From: an uncultured Phycisphaerales bacterium
GTDB taxonomy: Bacteria; Planctomycetota; Phycisphaerae; Tepidisphaerales; Tepidisphaeraceae
Assembly: GCA_903871935.1 (NCBI GenBank)
Contig: CAIQIQ010000119.1
Location: 1-64,000 of the forward strand
Length of the DNA: 64,000 bases
Reading direction: 5' to 3'
The notes under the pieces are model-generated. The model was given only the letters and a program-made list of their open reading frames with translations. It was not told the DNA's origin and ran no database searches. Within the stretch, counting starts at the first letter, position 1. Every line of letters starts with the position of its first letter. The translations under genes and the position numbers were made by a program. Positions 9,601 to 18,800 of this stretch are shown here, piece by piece.

Positions 9601-10297
9601 GGTCCGCCGTGATCCATGAACCGGTCAGGTCACCGTCGGCTCCGGCATTCTTGGATTGCAGTTGATAGACTTCGCCTCGCTTCAGCGTCACCACATAGGG
9701 AATCCCTGCCGGATGAGTACCTGCATTCACGCTGGGCGTGATGGTGACGTTCGTCCCATCCGCGGTGGCGACCACCGCAAGCTGGCTGCCAAAAGAGCCA
9801 TCGAAAAAAGGAGCGTACGCAATGGCCATATAGGAGCTGCCCAGTACGTCCACCGGCAGAGCCGTGAACCCGTCTGTGGATTGGGGTTGGGAACTCAGGC
9901 CATAGACCGCGATCTCCTGATCCGAGGTAACATGAATACCCACCTCGGAGATGCCATCATCGCTGCTGGCATATGCATCGCTCGGCACATCCACCGTCGT
10001 AATCACTCCCGGATTGACAATGCAGTCCTGCCTCCATCCCATGCCAGGGATCTCCACCGTGACCTGGGCCTGCTGCCCCGAAGAGAGAAACAGCGACTCG
10101 ACCAGCGGATGTTTGGGAGGATTCTCCTGGAACGCCAGCCAGAACTCCGTGCCCATCGTGTCCGCGTCCAGCAGCCGCCGAGCCTCCAACTCCTCCACCC
10201 TCGCAGCCAACCCACCCTCCGTCCCCTCCGCCCGCTTCCGCCGCATCGCCCTCACCGACCTGCCAACCCGACGCCCGAACTCCTTCCACTGTGTCAT
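6674..10297 (-). CDS. LEPR-XLL giant surface protein 1: IgGFc-like, Ig-like and cadherin-like modules
   Basis: 1207 residues. The N-terminus is arginine-rich and carries the planctomycete LEPR-XLL motif (VEELEARRLLDAD, 34-46), usually found on exported or surface proteins. Then come an IgGFc-binding-protein-like domain (about 48-450, opening GTEFWLAFQ), an Ig-like domain (456-545), a cadherin-like repeat containing GSFTYMSDAGYVGSDSFTF (546-635), a cadherin domain (636-737) and two further cadherin-like repeats (740-935). The last ~270 residues (938-1207) match the C-terminus of the second giant and end in EVV. AGGAG lies about 6 nt before the ATG. Likely adhesion or matrix role (inference). 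A 167-nt gap with a DnaA-box repeat separates it from ychF upstream. Confidence 0.92.
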   Translation of the reverse strand: MTQWKEFGRRVGRSVRAMRRKRAEGTEGGLAARVEELEARRLLDADTMGTEFWLAFQENPPKHPLVESLFLSSGQQAQVTVEIPGMGWRQDCIVNPGVITTVDVPSDAYASSDDGISEVGIHVTSDQEIAVYGLSSQPQSTDGFTALPVDVLGSSYMAIAYAPFFDGSFGSQLAVVATADGTNVTITPSVNAGTHPAGIPYVVTLKRGEVYQLQSKNAGADGDLTGSWITADRPVAVFSGNAVTDVPLTYDAADHLVEQLVPIDAWGDHFITVPLGGRLRGDTFRVLAAEDGTNVEVNDTLVATLSGGQYYEWVGTKAQDISTSKPATVAQYANSAMFEGSGKDVGDPFMAIIPPVESSLTDYTLCTPASGFTSHYINVWTAAGTTVLLDGSAISSSAFTPIGSSGYVAARQSVSAGTHTVSGSAPVGMMLYGWGWYDSYGWVGGQWFGPGTPVADMVLQPPTAEKVVGQTQQMTAVVVDAAGQPVVGAPVRFSITGTNPASSVYRVSGAAGRAVFAYTGTTFGPDTVIASIGAVTRTATVTWHSVPVATDQSINVNDGVMGIGAVTATNADYHIPAYSVSTQPEHGELVLQADGSFTYMSDAGYVGSDSFTFRASDGPAVSDPGMVSITVKAPNRPPVIADQVFYVQEHRAVGAPVDVVQAHDPDHDVLRFAILGGDPNGVFAINPATGLISVVKAEYLDYETMPRVYVLSVEVTDNGFPNLSCQATVTINITDIDESTIGFTLSNTSVPENEPAGTVVGDLLNSNPEAQSALVYTLVPRAGSTDNADNATFAIVNNQLVANISFNYEVRNSYNIRIRATDGLTVFIEKEFTISVINVNEAPLDLALSGSGVPEGQPVGTTVGRLSATCADGTDSITYALVSGPGDDDNASFRIVGNRLVTAITFNYVPGRDYAVRIRAADSGGLSVEKQLGIPGVAVFEFGRVDGRSNKNLSIADGDGDVVTFKLSGGGMGSFWGNQVGLIDTTATSVLSISVKKGRNGDGLFQIGDITSDGLIKSISAKSVVLSGEVLLNSLGRSAGKASVSLTLRQISDADICVQGLAVSSITVGGWVTGSRIVTTGSIAKFSAAAMAHSSVLVGVDTSFEGRFAGHDDFTNTGATLGKLTITGLKQPKRSSSPAYVVDSHISAPSVGSVSLVNVWDGGEPVVHVLNDVGVLKVTVAPLADVVVYAGGTWSKAGQRPAMWEVV

Positions 10298-10411
10298 GGC
10301 ATACTCCTGTTACATCCCAGTGGCCCGATACGCTTCCCACCCCCATATCCTACCCCGCCGACCACTACCCCACAATCAAAAACATGCAACTGCTATCGCA
10401 GCACATAGCAC

Positions 10412-10461
10412 CATTGGGGGTATGCCCGCCAACAACCTGCGCACCTGCTACTTATCCACAA
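10412..10461 (+). repeat. 50-bp intergenic repeat containing a DnaA box (copy 1)
   Basis: Lies between ychF and LEPR-XLL giant 1. It matches the reverse complement of 62376-62425 at 44 of 50 positions, with the last 28 bases identical. It ends in a perfect DnaA-box sequence TTATCCACA (10452-10460) preceded by AACCTGCGCACCTG. Confidence 0.8.
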
Positions 10462-10464
10462 TGC

Positions 10465-11559
10465 CTAGACATTGAACAGGAAGTGACACACATCCCCATC
10501 CTTCACCACATAGCTCTTGCCCTCAACCCGCATCTTCCCATGCTGCTTGATCGCCGTCTCCGTCTTGTACTGCACCAGGTCCTCAATCGTATAGACCTCG
10601 GCACGGATGAACCCGCGCTCAAAGTCGCTGTGAATCGAACCGGCCGCCTGCGGCGCCGTCGCCCCGATCGGAATCGTCCAGGCCTTGTTTTCCACCCCGC
10701 CGGCCGTAAAGAAACTGTGCAGTCCCAGCAGCTTGTACGCCTCCCGCGCCAACAGCGCCAGCGCCGGCTCCGTTAACCCCATCCCCGCCAGCATGTCCGC
10801 CCGGTCCGACTCCGGCAACTCGGCGATCTCCGCCTCCAGTTTGCCGCATACCACCGCCACCGGCGCACCTTCCTGGGCCGCCCGCTCGCGCAGCTTCTTC
10901 ACCCGCTCACTCGTGCCCTGCGTGTCATCTTCGCCCACATTGGCAACAAACATCGTCTTTTTCGCCGTAATCAGCCCCATACTCTTAACGTGCTTCTTCT
11001 CTTCCGGCGTCAGTTGCACCTCGCGCACCGGCCGGCCATCGTTGAGCTTATCGAACGCCTTCTGCAGCAGCGCTGCCCGCTGGATGGCATCCTTGTCGCC
11101 GGTCTTGGCGTAACGCTGCGCCTTGTCCAGCGATGCTGCCACGGTTTCCAGGTCCGCCAGGATCAGCTCGGTTTCCACCGTATCCACATCGCGCACCGGA
11201 TCGATGGTATCCTCGACATGCGGCACCTCATCGCTGTCAAAGCAGCGCACCACATGCAGGATCGCATCCATATCGCGGATATGCGAAAGGAACTTGTTTC
11301 CCAACCCTTGCCCCTCGCTCGCCCCGCGGACCAGCCCCGCGACATCGACCACCTGGATGGTCGCCGGAACGACGCGATCCGAGGGAATGTACTGCGTGAT
11401 CACCTTCAGCCGCCCATCCGGAACCTTAGCCACGCCGATATTCGGCTTGGTGTTGGCGCGCGTATAATTAGTGGCCTCCGCGCCTGCGGCGGTCAAGGCG
11501 TTGAAGATGGTGCTCTTGCCGACCAGCGGCAACCCGACGATTCCAACCTGCAATGGCAT
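10465..11559 (-). CDS. ychF: Redox-regulated ATPase YchF (Obg family)
   Basis: 364 residues, the family's usual length, from the ATG at 11559; the longer frame to 11634 has no homologous extension. The P-loop is GLPLVGKS (residues 9-16), switch II VVDVAGLVRGAS, and the adenine-specifying NxxE motif appears as ANVGED, as expected for a universally conserved ribosome-associated ATPase rather than a GTPase. The C-terminal TGS-like part (FFTAGGVENKAWTIP through RVEGKSYVVKDGDVCHFLFNV) is complete. It is divergent from the CHAP protein. Confidence 0.97.
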   Translation of the reverse strand: MPLQVGIVGLPLVGKSTIFNALTAAGAEATNYTRANTKPNIGVAKVPDGRLKVITQYIPSDRVVPATIQVVDVAGLVRGASEGQGLGNKFLSHIRDMDAILHVVRCFDSDEVPHVEDTIDPVRDVDTVETELILADLETVAASLDKAQRYAKTGDKDAIQRAALLQKAFDKLNDGRPVREVQLTPEEKKHVKSMGLITAKKTMFVANVGEDDTQGTSERVKKLRERAAQEGAPVAVVCGKLEAEIAELPESDRADMLAGMGLTEPALALLAREAYKLLGLHSFFTAGGVENKAWTIPIGATAPQAAGSIHSDFERGFIRAEVYTIEDLVQYKTETAIKQHGKMRVEGKSYVVKDGDVCHFLFNV

Positions 11560-11706
11560 AAGCCAGCCACTATACGCGCCCGGCACAGTGGTACAACCAC
11601 AGTAATCTGCCGAACGCACCAACATTGTCGCCATTGCCGTGGTATGTCTCAGTAAGGAATACTTCTGTAATGGCTGTAGCGCTTGTCGATATTACAGGTG
11701 ATCTCT

Positions 11707-11715
11707 TGGTATACT
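11707..11715 (+). promoter_or_regulatory. Extended -10 promoter of the CHAP-domain gene
   Basis: TGGTATACT is a TGn-TATACT extended -10. It lies about 18 nt upstream of the ATG, after a short leader with GGAG. A TTGTCG 21 nt upstream is too far for an ideal -35. Confidence 0.45.
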
Positions 11716-11732
11716 GATTCAGGAGACAGCGC

Positions 11733-13106
11733 ATGTCTGACACGGTCCAAAGCACGCGGATGGCGGTTCGCGGATTTCGCCGCATTGGCCGGCTGCTCGT
11801 CGGCGCCGACCAGATGGCCAATCCCTGGGCGGTCGCCCATCGCGTTCGTTCGCACCTGTCTGACCCGTCCGCCCTGCGGCAGAGGATGTGCCAGATTGCC
11901 GCCCGCGAGGCCGCAAAACACCTGCGTGGCAACGCCGCCCTGGGAGGCGACCAGATTGCCCACTTATTGGCGGCGTTTCGGATGGTTGGATGCAATGGTG
12001 TGGAAGAACGCGGATTCAGATGGTGCGGGGCCTTCGTCTTCTGGTGCGCCCGCCAGGCGGGTTTTGCATTACCGGTGCAGCCGGCTTCTCCGGTAGGGGG
12101 GTCGCTGGCATCGGCGCAGTATTGGGAGCAGTTCGCCGACCTGCACGGCTTCAAGCTGCCAGCCCAGAGCGCTGCCCAGCCGGGCGACATTGTGGTCTAT
12201 GACCAGTTGGTCAGTGATCAACCGCACGATCATCTGGGCATCGTTGTCGAAGCAGGGGCCGGATCGATGCAGGTGGCCGAGGGGAACTTCCACAACGCCT
12301 CGGGCGTGTTTGAACGGCCCACCGACAGCAATATCCGCTGCCTGATCCGCCTTGGCTCATCTCCGCTGCCGGCCATGCCCCAATACCGCATCGCCGACAC
12401 CGCTAGCGACCTGATCACCGCAACCGGTGCGGCCCTCTGGCTGGGATGCGATTACACTCCCAACCTGTACCAGCGCCAGACCGACTCGGGTCTGCCGTTG
12501 CTCGCCATCGGGCTCGCGGCCGGAAACCTGTGGACGCGCGCTGTGGATTTCCTCCGCTATCAGTCGGCACTTGGCCGGCCATGTTCCGTGCATATCGAGC
12601 CCGAAGCCGGCACGCCCGACGATCTGGATGCCAATCTGAAAGTCCTGCCGCAGGATCCGTTTGTGCGCGAGACGGATCGCGCATGCCTGGTTCATACCGT
12701 CAGTGTCAGCGAATGGGACAAGATCCGCCGCGCCCGATTCATCCTGCCCAAACAGATGGATCAAGGTGAACCCGCCTGCGTTGCGCTGGAGGATGCCCGT
12801 GGAATCGAAGGCGAAATGGCGGTGGCCGCCGACCAACGCAAACCTGGAGCATATGTTCCAGGTGTTCGGATATACCTGGATTCGATCCAGCTCATGCGGA
12901 CGCAGCAGATGGCACGGGATGGACGCTGGCCGATGATCACGGTCGCGCCGATCGAATTTGAAGATTTTCTGCTCGCAGCGATCGGTCCCGATGATATTCC
13001 CATGCTCGACATGACCTGGACGCTCAGCGGCTTTGTCACCGCCGCCAATAGCGAAGCGCGCCGGCTGGTCGCCATGAAAACCCCGCTGTTTGCCGCCGAG
13101 GCATGA
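11733..13106 (+). CDS. CHAP/NlpC-like amidase-domain protein
   Basis: 457 residues. The N-terminal half contains a CHAP-type cysteine peptidase/amidase core: WCGAFVFWCARQAGF with Cys98 as nucleophile, GDIVVYD (151-157), DHLGIVVEAG with His167, and VAEGNFH. Such domains cleave peptidoglycan peptide bonds or amides. The C-terminal ~250 residues, with LWTRAVDFLRYQ and RICDSI-type mixed segments, are not recognised. There is no signal peptide or membrane anchor, which is odd for a wall hydrolase, so a cytoplasmic amidase role is possible. GGAG lies 7 nt before the ATG. Its 3' end is 8 nt from the convergent YgfZ gene. Confidence 0.75.
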   Translation: MSDTVQSTRMAVRGFRRIGRLLVGADQMANPWAVAHRVRSHLSDPSALRQRMCQIAAREAAKHLRGNAALGGDQIAHLLAAFRMVGCNGVEERGFRWCGAFVFWCARQAGFALPVQPASPVGGSLASAQYWEQFADLHGFKLPAQSAAQPGDIVVYDQLVSDQPHDHLGIVVEAGAGSMQVAEGNFHNASGVFERPTDSNIRCLIRLGSSPLPAMPQYRIADTASDLITATGAALWLGCDYTPNLYQRQTDSGLPLLAIGLAAGNLWTRAVDFLRYQSALGRPCSVHIEPEAGTPDDLDANLKVLPQDPFVRETDRACLVHTVSVSEWDKIRRARFILPKQMDQGEPACVALEDARGIEGEMAVAADQRKPGAYVPGVRIYLDSIQLMRTQQMARDGRWPMITVAPIEFEDFLLAAIGPDDIPMLDMTWTLSGFVTAANSEARRLVAMKTPLFAAEA

Positions 13107-13114
13107 CGCGAAAA

Positions 13115-14194
13115 TCAGACAGAGCCTGCATCCTCAACCACCGCCTCGCGCATGGCCCCCTCGGCCGGAACCTTCAGTCTGGTCCCGACCTCGTTGGCGC
13201 CCTTTTTCACGCAGGCCATCGCCAGCACCCGCCCGGAAAGCCGCGGGCAGATCGTGCTGCTGGTCACCACGCCGACCTCATTGCCGATCTCATCCATCAC
13301 CTTGGCGCCGGCCAGTGGCAACTCCTGTCCCATCCGCAAACGCACCACCTGTCGGGCACGTTGGTCCCTCGCCTGCATCCGCGCCACGATCTCCTGCCCC
13401 GGATAACAGCCCTTGGTAAAACTTACGCCGCGCTCAAGCTGCCCCGTCTCGGCCGGCAGAAACGTGTTGTCATAGTCGATGCCAAACAGCACTCGCCCAG
13501 CCTCGATCCGCACCGCGTTATACGCCGCCCAGCCAATTGGCATCGCCTTCGTTGGCCCGGATATCAACTTCTCCCACATCTTTTTTCCCTCGGTCACATC
13601 CACCAGCAACCCATAACCAGGCGAATCACCCAGATCATCTCGCCACACCACGACACCTGCCGCCATGGCGCATTGCCCCGACCGCAATGCCCCAGCCTCC
13701 GTCACTCCTGCCTCCGCCAGCGCCTTGGCGGCCGCAGGCCCATACACTGCCATCTGCCACAACACCGCCGCCACCCGAATCGTCACCCGTTCGCGGAAGT
13801 GATACCGTTCCAGTTCCTTGATAACCACTTCCGCCAGACGTGCATCCAGGTCCAGCAGGCATCGTTCCCTGGTCTCCAGCACATTCATCTCCGCCACCAG
13901 CCGGCCCTTGCGATCCAGCAGAAACGCAAATCGCCATTGCCCGCTCAGCAGTGTCGGCGAGCCATCGCGCTTCACTAATTCCGCCGTTAACAGACTATTC
14001 AGGAACCCCAGGCGATCCTCGCCGCCAACCTCAATGACCGCGCGAAACCTCCGATCCATCACCGCGGCCGACCGAAACGCCGCCGCATATTCCAGCGGCA
14101 ACCGTCCATAGGTGCTGACGATCTCCGCCCCGAAGTAGTCCTGCATCTCAGCCTGCGCCTGCTGATCAAACTCCTGGATGGGGCTGTTCGTCAC
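13115..14194 (-). CDS. YgfZ/GcvT-like folate-binding protein
   Basis: About 359 residues from a GTG at 14194. This start shares GTGA with the stop of the metallothionein gene and is preceded by GGGAAG; the upstream ATG at 14230 would overlap that gene by 40 nt. The diagnostic YgfZ motif KGCYPGQEIVARM is present near residue 275, together with GQWRFAFLLDRKGRLVAEMN and YNAVRIEAGRVLFGIDYD. YgfZ proteins bind tetrahydrofolate and support maintenance or repair of Fe-S enzymes. The coupling to a metallothionein is unusual and hints at a link between metal handling and Fe-S maintenance (inference). Confidence 0.92.
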   Translation of the reverse strand: MTNSPIQEFDQQAQAEMQDYFGAEIVSTYGRLPLEYAAAFRSAAVMDRRFRAVIEVGGEDRLGFLNSLLTAELVKRDGSPTLLSGQWRFAFLLDRKGRLVAEMNVLETRERCLLDLDARLAEVVIKELERYHFRERVTIRVAAVLWQMAVYGPAAAKALAEAGVTEAGALRSGQCAMAAGVVVWRDDLGDSPGYGLLVDVTEGKKMWEKLISGPTKAMPIGWAAYNAVRIEAGRVLFGIDYDNTFLPAETGQLERGVSFTKGCYPGQEIVARMQARDQRARQVVRLRMGQELPLAGAKVMDEIGNEVGVVTSSTICPRLSGRVLAMACVKKGANEVGTRLKVPAEGAMREAVVEDAGSV

Positions 14195-14376
14195 TGCTTC
14201 CCGCCCCCGCCATGCCCGTGGCTCTCGCACGAGTCATGCACGCACAAACACGTGGTCTGCGTGCACTCGTTGGCGCAGGTCGCCGAGCAATACACCTTGC
14301 CATTCCGTTTGACCGCCTGCGGCTGGTCCACCGGGCAACGGCACGTCGGGCACGCACACTTGGTTGTCTTCTCCAT
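14191..14376 (-). CDS. Bacterial metallothionein (SmtA-like)
   Basis: 61 residues with ten cysteines: CACPTCRC at 7-14, then CSATC, C38, CLC (43-45) and C50, plus three histidines and a Gly/His tail. The spacing C-x-C-x2-C-x-C, followed by DQPQAVKRNGKVYCSATCA, matches cyanobacterial/pseudomonad SmtA-type metallothioneins, which bind Zn, Cd or Cu in a four-metal cluster. It is much shorter than its neighbours. Its TGA overlaps the GTG of the YgfZ gene, so the two are probably translated together. Upstream, the metK terminator isolates this pair from metK. Confidence 0.9.
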   Translation of the reverse strand: MEKTTKCACPTCRCPVDQPQAVKRNGKVYCSATCANECTQTTCLCVHDSCESHGHGGGGKQ

Positions 14377-14443
14377 TACTTACCTCACGCTGCCCTATTC
14401 TAAGCAACATCATCGCCCGCTGGTACACCCCGGCAAACAAGAA

Positions 14444-14471
14444 GGACACGGAGATTCGCACCTCCGTGTCC
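14444..14471 (-). terminator. Terminator of metK
   Basis: GGACACGGAG/CTCCGTGTCC, a perfect 10-bp stem with an 8-nt loop. On the minus strand it is followed by a T-rich stretch (TTCTTGTTT). It lies 25 nt past the metK stop. Confidence 0.75.
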
Positions 14472-14495
14472 CTTGTCGTTTCAACAGTCGCGTTC

Positions 14496-15707
14496 CTACT
14501 TCAGCCCGGCCGCCTTGCGCAGCTTGGCGACCATGTCCACTTTCTCCCAGGAGAATCCGCCATCTTTCGTCGGCGACCGGCCGAAGTGGCCATTGCGCGC
14601 CGTCTCCTTGTAGATCGGCTTAAGAAGGTCCAGATACTTGATAATCCCGCGCGGAGTCAGCGGGAAATTCTCATTGATGATCTGGGCAATATCGTCCTCA
14701 GGGATCGTCGCCGTGTTCTCCGTCGTCACCGTAACACTCACCGGATGCGCCACGCCAATTGCATAGGCAAGCTGCACTTCGCAGTTGCGGGCCAGTCCCG
14801 CCGCTACCAGGTTCTTGGCGATATACCGGGCCATATAGCTCGCCGAGCGATCCACCTTCGATGGATCTTTGCCCGAGAAGGCGCCTCCGCCATGAGCGCC
14901 GCGGCCGCCGTAGGTATCCACGATGATCTTCCGTCCGGTCAGGCCCGAATCCCCGTGCGGGCCGCCCACGACAAACTTACCGGTGGGGTTGATGTGGAAG
15001 ACGATCTGGTCGTTCCAGAGCTTTTTCGGAACCACTGGCTTGATCACCTCATTGATGATGATCTGCTTTGCCTTCTCACTGAAAACGTCGTTCTTGTCCA
15101 GCACACTTTCATCATGCTGGGTCGACACCACCACCGTATGGATCCGCTTCGGTTGCTCGCCCTCATATTCCACAGTCACCTGGCTCTTGCCATCCGGCCG
15201 CAGCCACTTGATCTTGCCATTCATGCGCAGTTGCGAAAGCCGCTCTACGATCCGGTGTGAAAGGTGGATCGGCAACGGCATCAGAACATCGGTTTCATCC
15301 GTTGCATAGCCGAACATCAATCCCTGATCGCCCGCGCCCTGTTCGGCATCATCATCTCCCGCCCGCGCCACGCCGCGAGCGATATCCGGGGACTGGCGAT
15401 GTATCGCGCACAACACGCCGCAGCTGCGCCAGTCAAAACCCGTTTCAGGGTGGTCATAGCCGATCTCTCTGATCACCTGACGCGCCACGGCCGCGTAGTC
15501 CACCATCGCATTGGTAGTAACTTCGCCCGCCAGCACCACTTGTCCCGTCGTCACCAGCGTCTCGCATGCCACGCGAGCCTTGGGATCTTCCTTCAGGATG
15601 GCATCCAGGATGCCATCAGATATCTGGTCGGCCACCTTGTCGGGATGCCCCATCGTAACCGACTCACTGGTAAACAGATGCGAACTGCGGTTGTATTCAG
15701 GCGACAC
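14496..15707 (-). CDS. metK: S-adenosylmethionine synthase
   Basis: Makes S-adenosylmethionine from ATP and methionine. About 403 residues from a GTG at 15707, chosen because AAGGAG sits 6 nt upstream and the protein then begins near [10 protein letters not shown], the normal family start; the open frame runs on to 15797. Signatures: [51 protein letters not shown] and [11 protein letters not shown]. The DnaA-box-like TTATCCACA (complement of 15718-15726) overlaps the leader. The 165-nt leader region shows no SAM riboswitch. A terminator follows the gene. Confidence 0.97.
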   Translation of the reverse strand: MSPEYNRSSHLFTSESVTMGHPDKVADQISDGILDAILKEDPKARVACETLVTTGQVVLAGEVTTNAMVDYAAVARQVIREIGYDHPETGFDWRSCGVLCAIHRQSPDIARGVARAGDDDAEQGAGDQGLMFGYATDETDVLMPLPIHLSHRIVERLSQLRMNGKIKWLRPDGKSQVTVEYEGEQPKRIHTVVVSTQHDESVLDKNDVFSEKAKQIIINEVIKPVVPKKLWNDQIVFHINPTGKFVVGGPHGDSGLTGRKIIVDTYGGRGAHGGGAFSGKDPSKVDRSASYMARYIAKNLVAAGLARNCEVQLAYAIGVAHPVSVTVTTENTATIPEDDIAQIINENFPLTPRGIIKYLDLLKPIYKETARNGHFGRSPTKDGGFSWEKVDMVAKLRKAAGLK

Positions 15708-15872
15708 ATCAGCTCCTTGTGGATAACGTCCATGGCCCGCCGTCAAACGTCCTCTACAATGGCGGCAGCGAAACTCAATTTGTAACACCAAAGTCACCGT
15801 TCAACAAGAACCGCACCATCTGTTACGGCCTTTAGCTTCGCATCTCCCCGCCCTTCAATTACCATCTCGCTC

Positions 15873-18800
15873 ATGGCCTCCTACTACGAGCGGGAACGCA
15901 TCCCGGCGATCGCGGCAGCGCTGTTGCGGCGTCTGCCGGGGCCTCCGTGCGATGACCAGACGCTCTGGAACGGCATCTATCAGCGTCACCTGGTCGACCG
16001 GTCATATGGCGGGAAGCTCGAACTGGCCCTGGTCTCCCTCTACGACCGAGCCAACGAAGTCGAGACACGCCTACTGGTCGATTCCTCCGAAAAGCTCCAC
16101 GTAAGCTGCACCTGCACCACGTTCCGCAAAATCCACCAGTGCAAACACCTGCACCAGGTCATCCTGGCATCCATCCTGAACCACAAGCTACCGGAGGACA
16201 TCCGCCCGAATGCAACCATCCTCACATTCCAGACCCCGGCGTGGATGCCCCTGATCGAGGGAATCCACCATCACGATGATGTACCGGCCGATACCGCCGA
16301 GCCTGCCGATCTCAGATGGGATGACCAGCGACAGATCGTCTATGCCCTGGAGGCGCCGCTCCAGTCATTCGGTGGGCGCCTTCACCTGCAGGTCATGCAT
16401 CGCAAACAGACCCGCTCCGGCTGGACCGAGCCCTCGGGCCTGAAGCTGGCCCGCGAACAGATCGCTCAGCTTCCCGATGAGCAGGATCGCATGTTCATCC
16501 AGATGCTGGTTGGCGCGGGCGCGGACTTTGACAGCGGACCCAAGAACTGTCTTTACCATTCCTTCACGATCGACCCCGATCAGCATGCGCTACTGCTCAA
16601 GCCCATCTGCCAGACCGGCCGGTGCATGCTCCTGTCGCGCGACGCCAGTGGTCCTGCCACACAGCTTACCTGGGATGCGGATGAGGCTTTCGACCTCCGG
16701 ATTCACCTGCGCGAAGGTGAGGGGGGCCTCAAGATCATCGCATCGCTGCAACGTGGAACCGAGGGCATTTCCCCGCGCGAGATCCCCGCCGTTTACGCCG
16801 GCGGGCTCTTCGCCTGCCAGGGCAGACTCCTGCGCCTTGCCAACGATCAGCACATCCGCTGGATCGAGCGGCTGATGAGCAAGGAGATACCACCGATCCC
16901 GGTAACCGAGGCGATGGCGTTCCTCCGCCGCTACTTTCACGCTGCCCACGCTCCACCGCTGGAACTGCCCCAGAGCCTGGGCATCACCGCCATTTCGCCA
17001 ACGATGCTGCCGCGGGTGAAGCTTACCGATCCGCCGCCGGCGTGGACGATCCTGCCGGGCGGACGTTTCTGCGAGATCGCCTACGACTACGCCGGACGAG
17101 AGGTGCTTCCCGCCGCAACCGAAGCCGCTTTCTTCGATGAGGCATCGCACAGCGTGGTATATCGCGACCGCGCTGCCGAAGCGCGGGCGCTGCGACAGCT
17201 CATCGACGCCGGCGCTCGCAGCAAGACGGGCTATGGCGGCACAATCTACTACGTTGCCGCCGGCCGGCTCTCCGATTTCATTATTACCCTCGCCGCGCAA
17301 GGCTGGCGCGTGGAGGCCGACAGCATCCGCTATCGCCCGGCCACCGGCCAATCCTTCAACGTCTCCAGCGGCATCGACTGGTTCGAGCTTTCCGGGGATG
17401 TGCAGTTTGGCCAGGAGCTCATCTCGCTGCCGCGTCTGCTCGAAGCGATCCGCAAGGGCGAGAACTCGGTCATCCTTGCAGATGGTTCTACCGGCCTGCT
17501 CCCCGAGAAACTGCTTCGCCGGCTCGCCTTCATCGGCATGTCGGCCAAGGCTGAAGGTGACAAGCTTCATCTCGGACGCTCGCAAGCGATGCTCATCGAT
17601 GTGCTGCTCTCTGAGGAACCCACGGCCACGTGCGATGAGACGTTTCTGAAGCTGCGTGAAGGGCTGCAACGCTTCGATGGCATCCTGCCGGCCGATGCCC
17701 CTGCGAGTTTCCAGGGCCAGCTTCGCGACTATCAGCGCGTCGGGCTTGGGTGGTTCACCTATCTGCGCGAGTTCGGCCTGGGCGGATGCCTGGCTGATGA
17801 CATGGGGCTGGGCAAAACGGTCCAGATTCTGGCGCTACTGGAAACCCGCCGCGAACTGTTCGCGGCCGGTACACAAAAACGCAAACCATCGCTGGTGGTT
17901 GCCCCCAAGTCGGTCGTCTTCAATTGGCAACTCGAGGCTTCGCGCTTCGCCCCGCAGCTAAAGGTACTCAACCACACCGGGACCGGCCGGTCCATCGCGG
18001 AAGAGCACTGGGAACAGCACGATCTGGTTCTCACCACCTACGGCACGCTCCTGCGCGACGCCGAGTCGATCCGCAAAATCGCTCTTGATTACGCGATTCT
18101 GGATGAGTCACAGGCGATCAAGAACTCGGACACCGCCACCTCGCGTGTGGTTCGCCTGCTCAAGGCTGACCAGCGTCTGGCTCTCTCCGGGACACCGGTG
18201 GAGAACCACCTCGGTGAATTGTGGAACCTGCTCGACTTCCTCAACCCCGGCTTCCTTGGCGCTTCTCGGGCTTTCACCAAGGCATCGCGTCAGGTCAATC
18301 CCGAAGACATGCAGCTTCTCGCCCGCGCTGTCCGGCCGTTTGTGCTGCGGCGAACCAAGAAACAGGTCGCCCGCGAACTGCCCGACCGCACTGAGAAGAC
18401 CCTCTTCTGCGAACTGGAGGGCGACCAGCGCCGTGACTACGAACAGCTTCGCGACCACTATCGCGCGGCTCTGCTGGGCGCCGGGCCGGCCGACAAGATG
18501 CAGATTCTCACCGCACTTCTGCGCCTGCGCCAGGCTGCATGTCATCCCGGCTTGATCGACGATAAGCGTGCCGGCGAAAGCAGCGCCAAGCTCGATACTC
18601 TGATCGAACGCATACAGGAACTGGCCACAGAGGGACAGAACGGAGGGGAGGGGAAGGAGGGGAGGGAGGGCCACAAGGCCCTGGTCTTCTCGCAATTCGT
18701 CTCGCTGCTGAGCATCGTGCGCAACCGTCTCGATGCCCTTGGGATTCCGTATGCGTATATCGACGGCTCAACGCAGAACCGCCAGCAGCAGGTCGAGCGT

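Noticed and set aside
15708-15872. SAM riboswitch before metK
   Set aside because: Only 165 nt of leader, with no matching helices or terminator before the GTG; the region also serves the divergent SNF2 gene.
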